Numbered from the stretch's first letter, positions 52,169 through 59,812 are shown. The stretch is DNA of 64,000 bases from Pararhodobacter aggregans (GCF_003075525.1 NZ_QDDR01000006.1:1-64000); one strand, 5' to 3'. Notes: generated from the letters alone by a model not told the origin. Translations and numbers: made by a program.

Positions 52169-54361
52169 ATGAACGCAACCGCCGACGAGCGGCTGATTGT
52201 GATGCTGGAGGCGCGGATCTCGGAGTTCGAGAAGCGCATGGGGCAGGCGGAACGGCGCGGCACCCGGACCTATCAGGGCCTCCAGCGCAACTCGACCAGG
52301 GCGACCCGGGCCATGGAACAGGACATGGTTCGCTCCACCGGGCGGATCAACCAGGCGCTGGCCTCGACCTCGGCGCGGATCGGCACCTTCGGCCGCTCCC
52401 TGATCGCGGGTGCTGTCGCCACGGGAACGGCCATGGTGACGCGCAACCTTCGCCAGACGGTGCGCGACATCGCAGCCGTGGGCGACGAGGCGCGGCGCGC
52501 AGGCCTGGGCGTCGAAGAGTTCCAGCAATGGGCCTATGTGGCCAATCAGAACCGGATCGCCGTGGATGCGCTGGTGGACGGCTTCAAGGAACTGAACCTG
52601 CGCGCGGATGAGTGGATCGCCACGGGTGGCGGCGCTGCGGCCGAGGCCTTCACACGGCTGGGCTTCTCGGCCCAAGATCTGCGCCGCCGACTGGAAGACC
52701 CCTCCGAGCTGATGCTGGAGATCTTCCGGCGAATGGAGACCCTTGACCGCGCGGCGCAGATCCGGGTCTTCGACGAGATCCTCGGCGGCACCGGCGGCGA
52801 GCGCTTCGTGGAGCTCCTGGCGCAGGGCGAGGCGGGGTTGCGGCGCACCATGGCCACGGCGCAAGAGGTCGGCGCCGTGATGGATGAGGGCGTGATCCAG
52901 CGAGCGGCCGAGATCGACCGCCAGTTCAACGCGATCGCGGCGACGATCGAAACCCGCATCAAGCGGGCGGTGATCGGCTGGAGCCGCATCCTTCAGGACG
53001 TGGGCGACCTTCTCACCACGGATGACGCGGAGCGCGGGCTCACGGCGCTGGTGGGCGAGGCTCGATCCCTGCAAGCGGTCATGGAGATCCTTCGGGAGGC
53101 GGCGCGCGGGATCGGCGACGAGGGCCTCCTCGCCACCTTCGATGGCATTGCCTATTCCGTGCGCATGTCCTCGGACGCCTTCAACGATGGGGCGATCCAG
53201 GCCGAGGGCTACGGCGATATCCTCGATGCCATCGTGACGCAGGCCGAGGAGGCGCTGGCGGCATCGAACGGCATCGACGAGGTATCGCTCGACAATGCGC
53301 GCATCGTCGTCGCTGGGCTGCGGGATCTGCTGGCCGAGCTTCAGAGGCAGGCTGATACCACGGCGGAATCGGTCGGCGAGGCCCTGGGGATGACGACCGG
53401 CACGCCCCTGGAGAATGTTGTCCTGCCGCAAGACATGCTCGGCGGCCGCCGCAGTCGGGCTCCCCGGCGCGCGCCCAACGAGGGCGAGCTGAGCGGCGAC
53501 CGCTCGGGCGGATCGAGCGGCAGCGGCACGCGCGAGGGCTACGCGGCGGCGGCGGCCGAGATCCGCGCCCGCACCGAAGCGCTGACGATCGAGGCCGCCG
53601 CCCTGGTCGCTGCGGCCGTCGCTGGCGAAGACTACGGCGATGCCATCGAATACGCTCGCCAGCGGGCCGAGCTGATGCTGGCGGCGCAGCAGGAGGGGCG
53701 AGAGCTCACCCCGGCCTTGCAGGCGGAGATCGACCAGCTGGCCCGCGCCTATGTCCAGGCGGGCAATGCCGCCGAACGCTCAGCCGAGCAGCTGCGCGAG
53801 GTGGAGGCGCAGGCGGGCCGGGGGGCCGAGCGCATGGTCGATCTCTTCGGGCAGATGGCGCAGGGCGGCGACGTGGCCAAGCGGGCGGTCCTCGACCTCA
53901 TTGCCGAGCTGCTGCGGATGAGCGCGATCGAGGGGCTCACGGGCCTCGCCAAGTCGGGCGGCGGCGGCTTCCTGGGCAGCATCGTGCGCTTCCTCGGCTT
54001 CGCAGAGGGCGGATACACCGGCGACGGCGGCACGCATGAGCCCAAGGGCGTGGTCCATGGCGGCGAGTATGTGTTCAGCAAGCGCGCCGTCCAGGCCCTC
54101 GGCGTGGCGCGGCTGGAGCGCATGCACCAGGCGGCGAAGGGCTACGCCAGCGGCGGCTATGTCGGCACCGCCCCGGCCGCTGCGGCTGCGCCTCAGGTCA
54201 GCGGCAAGATCGAGCTGGCCCTCTCGCGCGACCTGGAGGCCCGCCTCCTCGATGAGGCCGCCAAGAACGCCGTGACCATCACCAGGAAGGGACTGGAGCA
54301 AGCCGACCGCACGCTTCCCGATCGCCTGGCTCAAATTCAACGCAACCCGAGGAGCCGCTGA
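52169..54361 (+). CDS. Tail tape measure protein
   Basis: A 730-aa protein with N-terminal coiled coil (LIVMLEARISEFEKRMGQAERRGTRTYQGLQ), a hydrophobic middle and long Ala/Glu-rich helices; the C-terminus has LGFAEGGYTGDGGTHEPKGVVHGGEYVFSKRAVQALGVARLERMHQAAKGYASGGYVG, a repeat typical of tape measure C-ends. Its length should set the tail length (about 110 nm if the lambda ratio holds). A real tail is therefore probably built, or at least was in the ancestor. Confidence 0.87.
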   Translation: MNATADERLIVMLEARISEFEKRMGQAERRGTRTYQGLQRNSTRATRAMEQDMVRSTGRINQALASTSARIGTFGRSLIAGAVATGTAMVTRNLRQTVRDIAAVGDEARRAGLGVEEFQQWAYVANQNRIAVDALVDGFKELNLRADEWIATGGGAAAEAFTRLGFSAQDLRRRLEDPSELMLEIFRRMETLDRAAQIRVFDEILGGTGGERFVELLAQGEAGLRRTMATAQEVGAVMDEGVIQRAAEIDRQFNAIAATIETRIKRAVIGWSRILQDVGDLLTTDDAERGLTALVGEARSLQAVMEILREAARGIGDEGLLATFDGIAYSVRMSSDAFNDGAIQAEGYGDILDAIVTQAEEALAASNGIDEVSLDNARIVVAGLRDLLAELQRQADTTAESVGEALGMTTGTPLENVVLPQDMLGGRRSRAPRRAPNEGELSGDRSGGSSGSGTREGYAAAAAEIRARTEALTIEAAALVAAAVAGEDYGDAIEYARQRAELMLAAQQEGRELTPALQAEIDQLARAYVQAGNAAERSAEQLREVEAQAGRGAERMVDLFGQMAQGGDVAKRAVLDLIAELLRMSAIEGLTGLAKSGGGGFLGSIVRFLGFAEGGYTGDGGTHEPKGVVHGGEYVFSKRAVQALGVARLERMHQAAKGYASGGYVGTAPAAAAAPQVSGKIELALSRDLEARLLDEAAKNAVTITRKGLEQADRTLPDRLAQIQRNPRSR

Positions 54362-55011
54362 TGGCCCTGACGTTTCCGCTTTCGCACGCGCAATTCTTCG
54401 ACGGGATCACCGTGACCGAATGCACCTTCCACCTTCCGGCGAACCTGAAGGTAAGCCGGACCCGGGGCGGGGCCATCCGCACGGCGCAGCTCGGCCAGCG
54501 CCTCTGGTCCGGGCGGCTGGTGCTGGCCCCGGAAACCCATGCACAGGCGGCGCGGATCGAGGCGCGGCTGGAGCGGCTGTCCGAGCCCGGGGGCAGCTTC
54601 CTGGCCTATCCGCTGCCCCTGTCCGGCCCGATCTCTGACCCGACCGGCGCCACCCTGGCGGGCTACGATCCGACCCTCTACGCCCTGCAACCTGGTGGCC
54701 GCGAAATACGCCTGGCCGGGTTGCCCCCGGGCTTCGAGCTGACCGAGGGCGATATGATCGGCTGGACCTATGGCAGCAACCCGACGCGCTACGCGCTTCA
54801 TCGCCTGGTCAGCGATGCCACGGCGAGCGCGGCGGGGATCACGCCGCTCTTCGAGGTCGTGCCGCCCGTGCGCCCCGGCGTGACCACCGGCGCGGCCGTC
54901 TCGCTGGTCAAGCCCTCGATCAAGGCGGTGCTGGTCCCTGGCCAAGGCGCGCGGGCGATCGCCCGCGTCGTCGACGGCTTTGAGGTCGAGTTCGTGCAGA
55001 CGTTGGGCTGA
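54361..55011 (+). CDS. Distal-tail-like protein
   Basis: A 216-aa protein encoded directly after the tape measure gene (1-bp overlap). The sequence starts ALTFPLSHAQFFDGITVTECTFHLPANLKVSRTRGGAIRTAQLGQRLWSGRLVLAP and is beta-rich, as in distal tail (Dit)-like proteins at this position. Identity is inferred from place and general pattern. No further tail-tip genes follow. Confidence 0.5.
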   Translation: MALTFPLSHAQFFDGITVTECTFHLPANLKVSRTRGGAIRTAQLGQRLWSGRLVLAPETHAQAARIEARLERLSEPGGSFLAYPLPLSGPISDPTGATLAGYDPTLYALQPGGREIRLAGLPPGFELTEGDMIGWTYGSNPTRYALHRLVSDATASAAGITPLFEVVPPVRPGVTTGAAVSLVKPSIKAVLVPGQGARAIARVVDGFEVEFVQTLG

Positions 55012-55014
55012 CGC

Positions 55015-55380
55015 ATGACCCGCGCCTATGACCGCCTCACCCGCCAGCTGGTCGCCGCACTGGAGAGCCGCCTCAAGTGTCAGAGGGCGGCGCCGGTGCC
55101 AGAGGCAGGGCGCCTACTCTGGACCGCCTTCCACGAGCTGAGCCGGGGGCGGAGCTGGCAACAGCTCGGGCCGTTGCCCATTGCCATGGTCGAGATACAG
55201 GCCTGGGCCGAACTGGCCCGCCTGCCGCTCCAGCACCGGCATGTCAGGGTGATCCTCGCCCTCGATGAGGCCTTCCTGGATCACGCCCACGCTGCCGCAC
55301 CGCCCAAGGGGGTGAAGCTGGCGCCGCAGATCTCCAGACACGGGATCACCGCCGCGCTCTTTGACCTGGCGGTTGACTGA
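55015..55380 (+). CDS. Hypothetical phage protein (small, tail-linked)
   Basis: A 121-aa protein: RLLWTAFHELSRGRSWQQLGPLPIAMVEIQAWAELARLPLQHRHVRVILALDEAFLDHAH. This pattern resembles small tail-assembly-chaperone-like proteins in Rhodobacterales phages, though I cannot confirm it. It is the last rightward late gene, 3 bp after the previous one. The next 132 bp to the convergent gene contain no gene. Confidence 0.45.
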   Translation: MTRAYDRLTRQLVAALESRLKCQRAAPVPEAGRLLWTAFHELSRGRSWQQLGPLPIAMVEIQAWAELARLPLQHRHVRVILALDEAFLDHAHAAAPPKGVKLAPQISRHGITAALFDLAVD

Positions 55381-55512
55381 GACAGGGCAGGATGCGCCCC
55401 CGGTGACGTCCGCCGGATGCATCCCCGTAACTCGGTGAGTGGGTAAACCCCGAGAGCGCGCGGCCCTGGTCTCCTGAGGGCGTGGCGCGCGATCGGCGCA
55501 ATCGTGGAGTCG

Positions 55513-56133
55513 CTAGCGCCGTTCGTGATGGGGAATTGGTATTGTCGCATCGGGAAGCGCGAGGAATTCTTCTGGCGACAACTTTTCAAATGCCTCCCTA
55601 ATGCGGCTTTCAACCTCAACTACTTCTTGCTGTATATGGATTAAAGCAACTCCAATGAGTTGATAGAGACTTTTCATCCACGGGAGTACGGCGCTAGGGT
55701 CAATATCCATAGAAATGGTTTTTGTGTCTATGGGGCGATCAGAATCATCAGCAATTAGGAGCGTTACGATTGATTGTCCGACACCTACCAGATGGCCGAA
55801 TCTCTGGTCGCGAATTGTTTTCCAGTGGTCATGGTTTTGTTTGGCTTCTTTGTTGTTCTTAAAAACTTTTTCTGCGCGCAGCCTTGGGCCATACGAGCCA
55901 CCACCAAAGCAAGAAAAGTAGTAGATGGAAGCGGCGCATGCCACTGCCTCAAGCATAGCACGGCTTTCGTCTCCGTTCTTTAAGAGTTCCATCGTTGCTC
56001 TTGCAAGTTCCAGCCTAGACAAACCAGTACGAAGACGGTTTAGCCTGTCAGCGTCAGCGGTATTTAAGCGTTTGACCGAATATCCTTCGGGGTATTCGGT
56101 CAACCTCAGTCCGTTGTCCTTGTTCTCAATCAT
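55513..56133 (-). CDS. HEPN-like protein of unknown function, AT-rich (possible abortive-infection or toxin component)
   Basis: A 206-aa protein. A helical N-half (RLNRLRTGLSRLELARATMELLKNGDESRAMLEAVACAASIYYFSCFGGGSYG) is followed by NHDHWKTIRDQRFGHLVGVG, where R108 and H114 fit the Rx4-6H motif of HEPN ribonucleases, and by a C-terminal helical part. The DNA is visibly AT-richer than its neighbours and uses codons such as AAA, TTT and ATA often, a sign of recent transfer. It overlaps the upstream XRE regulator by 8 bp and is probably co-transcribed with it. Function is inferred only from the motif. Confidence 0.5.
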   Translation of the reverse strand: MIENKDNGLRLTEYPEGYSVKRLNTADADRLNRLRTGLSRLELARATMELLKNGDESRAMLEAVACAASIYYFSCFGGGSYGPRLRAEKVFKNNKEAKQNHDHWKTIRDQRFGHLVGVGQSIVTLLIADDSDRPIDTKTISMDIDPSAVLPWMKSLYQLIGVALIHIQQEVVEVESRIREAFEKLSPEEFLALPDATIPIPHHERR

Positions 56134-56392
56134 CGCCAGCCTCGCTCATCTTGAGGCGCACTCCAGCACCGCCGCCGCCGCTAGGAATAAACACGATTCC
56201 CGCCACTTCGAGGGCGCGTCGCACGGCTTCGACGTTGTTCACCATGCCCGCAGCGGGGCCTTCGCTCGCTTCCATTCGGCGCAGAGTCGGGACCGAGATC
56301 TTCGCCGCGGCGGCAAGGTCAGCTTGCGCCATACCGATCAGCGCTCGTGCTGCCGCTATCTGTCGGCCAGTAACTTGAGTGTTTTCGCTCAC
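56126..56392 (-). CDS. XRE-family transcriptional regulator (element repressor)
   Basis: An 88-aa HTH protein (TGRQIAAARALIGMAQADLAAAAKISVPTLRRMEASEGPAAGMVNNVEAVRRALEVAGIVF), of the short Rhodobacterales type. It has a GTG start at 56392, which lies inside a near-palindrome that may be its own operator. Divergent from the early rightward genes, it is the likely lysogeny repressor, co-transcribed with the HEPN-like gene. Confidence 0.75.
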   Translation of the reverse strand: MSENTQVTGRQIAAARALIGMAQADLAAAAKISVPTLRRMEASEGPAAGMVNNVEAVRRALEVAGIVFIPSGGGGAGVRLKMSEAGDD

Positions 56393-56437
56393 TGTGAATG
56401 AAACCTATTGACTTTCGCTCGACATGAGCGGTTTATA
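56383..56437 (+). promoter_or_regulatory. Divergent operator-promoter of the element
   Basis: Near-palindrome TTTCGCTCACTGTGAATGAA (56383-56402 plus one base) and inverted repeat CGCTC-GACAT-GAGCG (56416-56430), sharing the half-site CGCTCA. A rightward promoter TTGACT (56408-56413) and GTTTAT or TTTATA (56431-56437) lies across the second site. Both would be bound by the XRE repressor. Confidence 0.55.
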
Positions 56438-56471
56438 TCACGCACAAGCAAATCACTCAACGGAGCTCAGA

Positions 56472-56660
56472 ATGCCGAACCCTGTTCCGGCAGCCGTCCC
56501 CGGCTTGCCTCTCGCCCGCCTGCACGAAATCCACGACATGCTCGCTCTGGCGCTGGACGCCACGGAAAACCCCAAGGGCTACCCCCAGCCGATCCGCGAG
56601 GCGCGCAGCTATATGCGAAGCGCCCTGCGGCACACGGTCAAGCTGATGGGGGCGGTATGA
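56472..56660 (+). CDS. Small element protein of unknown function
   Basis: A 62-aa protein (PNPVPAAVPGLPLARLHEIHDMLALALDATENPKGYPQPIREARSYMRSALRHTVKLMG). GGAG precedes the ATG at 56472; a longer start at 56424 lies inside the operator. It is helical, possibly a regulator partner. Stop overlaps the next start (ATGA). Confidence 0.45.
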   Translation: MPNPVPAAVPGLPLARLHEIHDMLALALDATENPKGYPQPIREARSYMRSALRHTVKLMGAV

Positions 56661-56863
56661 CGGCTCTTCTTCACCACCTTCAGGGCCAGCAGGACAGCGC
56701 CTGCATGCTTTTCGGAGTGATCGAGGCGCTAGAGTTCCTTCACCAATGTGAGGACGCACCGCATAACGCGATTACGACCTTGCTTCAGATCTCGGCCTCT
56801 CTGGCCAACAAGATCTACCTCGGGCTCGATTCGGTGAACCTGCCGGAAGGCGGTGGCGCATGA
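56657..56863 (+). CDS. Small element protein of unknown function
   Basis: A 68-aa protein (TALLHHLQGQQDSACMLFGVIEALEFLHQCEDAPHNAITTLLQISASLANKIYLGLDSV), predicted mostly helical. Coupled by 4-bp overlaps to both neighbours. No family recognised. Confidence 0.45.
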   Translation: MTALLHHLQGQQDSACMLFGVIEALEFLHQCEDAPHNAITTLLQISASLANKIYLGLDSVNLPEGGGA

Positions 56864-57189
56864 ATCGGCGCGATCTTCTGAGGGGCGCAGCTGCCCTGTC
56901 ACTGACGATGCCTCCGGTTGCTGCCCTTGGCCAAGCAAGCGCGGCCGAGCTGATCGAGTACCACGCCCGCGCGCTGCATGACCTGGTGCGGCGGCATGGA
57001 CCCGAGGAGGCGAACAGAATCGCCGTGCATGTCAGGTCGGCCCTGATCGGGGCCCCTAGCGAGTGGAGCGTGCAGGCCAGCTTCGCGCGCGATGAATGGT
57101 CGGCCGATGCCCGGCTTCGGGGAGGCGGCCTCAACGTGACCCGGGAGGTTGGCTATTGGGATCTGCGGTGCCCCGATCGTCTGCTCTGA
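56860..57189 (+). CDS. Element protein with Tat-like signal, function unknown
   Basis: A 109-aa protein whose N-terminus NRRDLLRGAAALSLTMPPVAALG looks like a twin-arginine signal peptide. The mature part (SAAELIEYHARALHDLVRRHGPEEANRIAVHVRSALIGAPSEWSVQASF) is short and basic. A secreted product from a prophage early operon is uncommon; it could alter the envelope or exclude other phages, but that is a guess. Confidence 0.45.
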   Translation: MNRRDLLRGAAALSLTMPPVAALGQASAAELIEYHARALHDLVRRHGPEEANRIAVHVRSALIGAPSEWSVQASFARDEWSADARLRGGGLNVTREVGYWDLRCPDRLL

Positions 57190-57215
57190 TATAAAAGTTC
57201 TCGCGCGGGTACTTG

Positions 57216-57244
57216 TTGACGAGTGGTACAAGGGGTGTTACCAA
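57216..57244 (+). promoter_or_regulatory. Promoter with inverted repeat, upstream of the first MerR-like gene
   Basis: TTGACG (57216-57221), 17-bp spacer, TACCAA (57239-57244). TGGTA at 57224-57228 and TACCA at 57239-57243 form an inverted repeat across the spacer, a possible operator. Confidence 0.45.
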
Positions 57245-57273
57245 CCGATAAATCCCCATGCGAGGACAAATTT

Positions 57274-57855
57274 ATGCAGAACGCGGTTGAGATCGAGCTT
57301 CGGAAGTTCATGCCCGGCGAGGTCATCGAAGGTTTGGGCGTCCCGAAGAAGCGTCGTCACAACTGGGGCGAGCGCCACGGGTTGTGGCCGCTCAAGGACG
57401 GCAAGCATTTTCGGGCGGATGTGTTCGACATTGCCGAAATGCTCGCCTTCTCCAGGATCTTCCCGCTGATGGTCGGGCGCGGCGACGAGGTTCTGCCGCT
57501 GGCAAAATACGCGGCGCGCGGTATCGGGGTGTTCGCCTTGATGGATCAGGGGCAGGCGCTGGCCGATTGGAAGCTCGCGCCGGGGTGGTGGGCGTCCGTG
57601 CTGGAGGAGCGGTTTCCCGAAGACCCGCGTCTCGGGATCGAGGTTTCATGGGAAGGGGCGGAGACGCCTAGCCCCGCGCGCTGGCTGGTTCTGGCAGACC
57701 AAGGGGCCGAAGTGGCGATGAGCGCCGCAGAGCTGGAAGACAACGCGTATCGCGGCCCCGTGTCGCTGCTGGATCTTCGCACCCTGGGGCGTGGCGTTGC
57801 CGAGACGTTCGGGGATCTGATGAGCCTGCACCCGGCCGGTGATGCGGCGCCCTGA
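57274..57855 (+). CDS. MerR-like DNA-binding protein
   Basis: A 193-aa protein with an N-terminal winged-HTH-like segment (FMPGEVIEGLGVPKKRRHNWGERHGLWPLKDGKHFRADVFDIAEMLAFSRIFP) and an uncharacterised C-terminal part. The ATG at 57274 has GAGGAC upstream; an earlier frame start at 57223 is in the promoter. It resembles the next gene in layout, so the two may be paralogs. Likely regulator of excision or replication (inference). Confidence 0.5.
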   Translation: MQNAVEIELRKFMPGEVIEGLGVPKKRRHNWGERHGLWPLKDGKHFRADVFDIAEMLAFSRIFPLMVGRGDEVLPLAKYAARGIGVFALMDQGQALADWKLAPGWWASVLEERFPEDPRLGIEVSWEGAETPSPARWLVLADQGAEVAMSAAELEDNAYRGPVSLLDLRTLGRGVAETFGDLMSLHPAGDAAP

Positions 57856-57865
57856 CTGAATGCAA

Positions 57866-57905
57866 TTGACCGTAGCAACAAGCTATGGAATAACCGTAGC
57901 GACAA
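57866..57905 (+). promoter_or_regulatory. Promoter with direct repeats, upstream of the second MerR-like gene
   Basis: TTGACC (57866-57871), 17-bp spacer, AATAAC (57889-57894). Direct repeats CCGTAGCAACAA (57870-57881) and CCGTAGCGACAA (57894-57905), 24 bp apart, flank the spacer and could be a binding site. Confidence 0.45.
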
Positions 57906-57919
57906 ACAACGGAGTGACC

Positions 57920-58462
57920 ATGGAAACCTACATCCACACCCCGGCGGCGGTTCAAGAGCTGAGCGGCTGGTCGGCCGAACTGATCCGGGATTACCGCCTC
58001 AAGCGCTACCTCGAAAGCTACGGGAAGAAGGGCGAGAACGGCCGCTGGCTCTACTCGGGCCGCGACATGGTGGCGTTCTGGGCCGCCGCAATTTTGCATG
58101 GCAGGGGCAAAGCCCTGGATATTCCCGGCGAGCGTCTCCCGGGGCAGCGTGAGCGCCCAATCGACTTGTATGCGCTCTTCGATCATTCCTGGATCATCGC
58201 CGAGTTCGTCGCGAAACATATCGCCGGGCGTGAGGCGCCGGTTTACTGGGGTTTCGGCGACGTGACGCGTGAGAAGGTCATGACCCCGTGGGGCAAAGGC
58301 CTCTCGTTACACGAACCCGTCCGCTTCAGGGCGGACAACCTCACCCAGATCGAGAAGCTCAATCTGTACGCGCTGGACCTGGTGAACACGAAGGCGCTTG
58401 CCAGCTTTGCGCCGCCCGAGCTCATCAGCATGGTTGCAGCCATGAATTTCGATCGCGGCTGA
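57920..58462 (+). CDS. MerR-like DNA-binding protein
   Basis: A 180-aa protein: HTPAAVQELSGWSAELIRDYRLKRYLESYGKKGENGRWLYSGRDMVAFWAAAIL is a MerR-like HTH. GGAG precedes the ATG at 57920. It lies two genes upstream of the integrase gene. The preceding gene has the same general layout (HTH then a C-terminal domain). Confidence 0.5.
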   Translation: METYIHTPAAVQELSGWSAELIRDYRLKRYLESYGKKGENGRWLYSGRDMVAFWAAAILHGRGKALDIPGERLPGQRERPIDLYALFDHSWIIAEFVAKHIAGREAPVYWGFGDVTREKVMTPWGKGLSLHEPVRFRADNLTQIEKLNLYALDLVNTKALASFAPPELISMVAAMNFDRG

Positions 58463-58464
58463 CG

Positions 58465-58647
58465 ATGGCAAACCGTCCTGCTCTCATCACCCAAGCTGAA
58501 CTAAAGCGCACCATCGCCGGGGCGTTGGAGGCGGGTGTTAAGGTTGGGCGGGTCGAGGTTGATCATCGGGCAGGCAAGGTCGTCATCTACTCCGCAGGCG
58601 TCGAAGACACCACCGATGGCAACCCATGTGACAGGTTGCTCAAATGA
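58465..58647 (+). CDS. Small element protein upstream of integrase
   Basis: A 60-aa protein (ANRPALITQAELKRTIAGALEAGVKVGRVEVDHRAGKVVIYSAGVEDTTDG). Found beside tyrosine integrase genes in many Alphaproteobacteria, function unknown. ATG at 58465; its stop overlaps the integrase start by 4 bp. Confidence 0.55.
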   Translation: MANRPALITQAELKRTIAGALEAGVKVGRVEVDHRAGKVVIYSAGVEDTTDGNPCDRLLK

Positions 58648-59714
58648 CCAGACGGAAGAACCCTTTCCCGGGCGTTCGCAAGAACGTGGTCAAGGGGCGC
58701 ATTTACTGGAGATTCGAAGCGGGCGGCACTCGCTGCAACATTCCCGGCCCATATGGGTCGCCTGCCTTTCTCACTGCCTATGAGGCCGCCCTGGCGGGCC
58801 TGAAGCTACCTCGCTCCACGGCAGCGGTCGACACGGTAGGGTGGCTCATCGAGCAGTACCTCGGGAGCCTTCGCTACAAGAACCTGTCGGACAGCAGAAA
58901 GCGCAGCATTCGCGGCGAGCTTGACTGGCTGCGCGACCAGGCCGGTGACTTGCCCTTCAAGCGATTGGAGGTTCGCCACGTTGAGGCGCTGATGGCGAAA
59001 AAGACCGGACCTGTGGCGCAGAACACGGTGAAGAAGAACCTCTCGATGCTGTTCAATTTCGCCGCGAAGAAACTCGGCTACATCGGCCCGAATCCGGCGA
59101 AGTTCGCTGAGCGGATGAAGACCAATCCTGATGGCTATCACACCTGGACGGATGAAGAGGTTGACCGCTTCCTGGCACGGCACCCGGCAGGATCGAAGGC
59201 CCGTCTCGTGCTTCTCCTGGCCCTCAACACCGGCATGTCGCGGCAAGATCTCTGCCGCGTCGGCTGGCCGCATGTCGCTGTGAAGAGCGGCAAGGCGCGG
59301 ATCGCCTACAAGCGGGCAAAGACCTCCGTCGCTGCCGATTTGCCGATCGTGCCCGAGTTGGCCGAGGAGCTGGCCGCTCTGCCCAAGGACAGGCTGCTAT
59401 TCATCACGCAGGACGCTCGGCCGGTCGGCTATAAGCCCGAGACCCTGGGCAACTGGTTCCGTGATCGGTGCCGCGAGGCAGGGGTTCCCGGCTCGCTGCA
59501 CGGGTTGCGTAAGGCAGGGGCAACAAGGCTGGCAGATGCCGGGGCGTCGAACTGGGAGATCGCGTCCTATCTGGCGCACAAGGACACGAAGCAGGCCGAC
59601 ACTTACACGAAGAAGGCAAATCGGCCGAAACTGGCAGACAGCGGCTTCGCGAAGCTGTCGAGTATGTCCAACCCGTCTGCCGCGTTGGACAAAGAGGGTG
59701 GAAAAGGTGCCTAG
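58644..59714 (+). CDS. Tyrosine recombinase/phage integrase
   Basis: A 356-aa integrase. The catalytic residues are R200 (NTGMSRQDLCRVGW), H286 and R289 (SLHGLRKAG), H312 (LAHKDTK) and Y321 (DTYTKKA), all present. The N-terminal part contains the arm-binding region. The stop codon abuts attR, so the attachment core lies immediately downstream, as is usual for int genes. It integrates the element at tRNA-Glu. Confidence 0.93.
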   Translation: MTRRKNPFPGVRKNVVKGRIYWRFEAGGTRCNIPGPYGSPAFLTAYEAALAGLKLPRSTAAVDTVGWLIEQYLGSLRYKNLSDSRKRSIRGELDWLRDQAGDLPFKRLEVRHVEALMAKKTGPVAQNTVKKNLSMLFNFAAKKLGYIGPNPAKFAERMKTNPDGYHTWTDEEVDRFLARHPAGSKARLVLLLALNTGMSRQDLCRVGWPHVAVKSGKARIAYKRAKTSVAADLPIVPELAEELAALPKDRLLFITQDARPVGYKPETLGNWFRDRCREAGVPGSLHGLRKAGATRLADAGASNWEIASYLAHKDTKQADTYTKKANRPKLADSGFAKLSSMSNPSAALDKEGGKGA

Positions 59715-59752
59715 AAACAACGATTTGCGGGGAGAAGTGGCAGCCCGTAGGG
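59715..59752. repeat. attR of the integrated element
   Basis: 38-bp repeat matching 41781-41818 with one mismatch. Bases 59738-59752 are the 3' end of tRNA-Glu, so the tRNA remains complete after integration. The repeat begins directly after the integrase stop. Confidence 0.88.
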
Positions 59753-59812
59753 GAGTCGAACCCCTCTTTTCAGGTTGAAAACCTGACGTCCTAACCGATA
59801 GACGAACGGGCC
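59738..59812 (-). tRNA. tRNA-Glu (TTC anticodon)
   Basis: Minus-strand tRNA of 75 nt with encoded CCA. Acceptor GGCCCGT pairs with ACGGGCT, the T-arm contains GGTTCGACTCC, and the anticodon loop TTTTCAA gives anticodon UUC (Glu). Its 3' end is part of the att core. It lies next to recJ, in the same direction. Confidence 0.93.

Larger units (their letters stand above)
41781..59752. mobile_element. Integrated phage-like element in tRNA-Glu, about 18 kb (prophage or capsid-forming satellite)
   Basis: Bounded by 38-bp direct repeats with one mismatch (41781-41818 and 59715-59752); the right one overlaps the 3' end of tRNA-Glu. It carries a tyrosine integrase beside attR, a RepA-like ATPase, a regulator, portal, protease, capsid, connectors, TerS, TerL, tail tube and tape measure. 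I see no gene resembling a tail-tip hub, fibre, holin or endolysin. The structural genes are intact and mostly overlap by 1-4 bp. About 18 kb is small for a complete siphovirus. Confidence 0.85.

Noticed and set aside
44114-55380. Gene transfer agent cluster
   Set aside because: The order differs from RcGTA, and an integrase, att sites and regulator are present; the usual GTA tail genes are missing.
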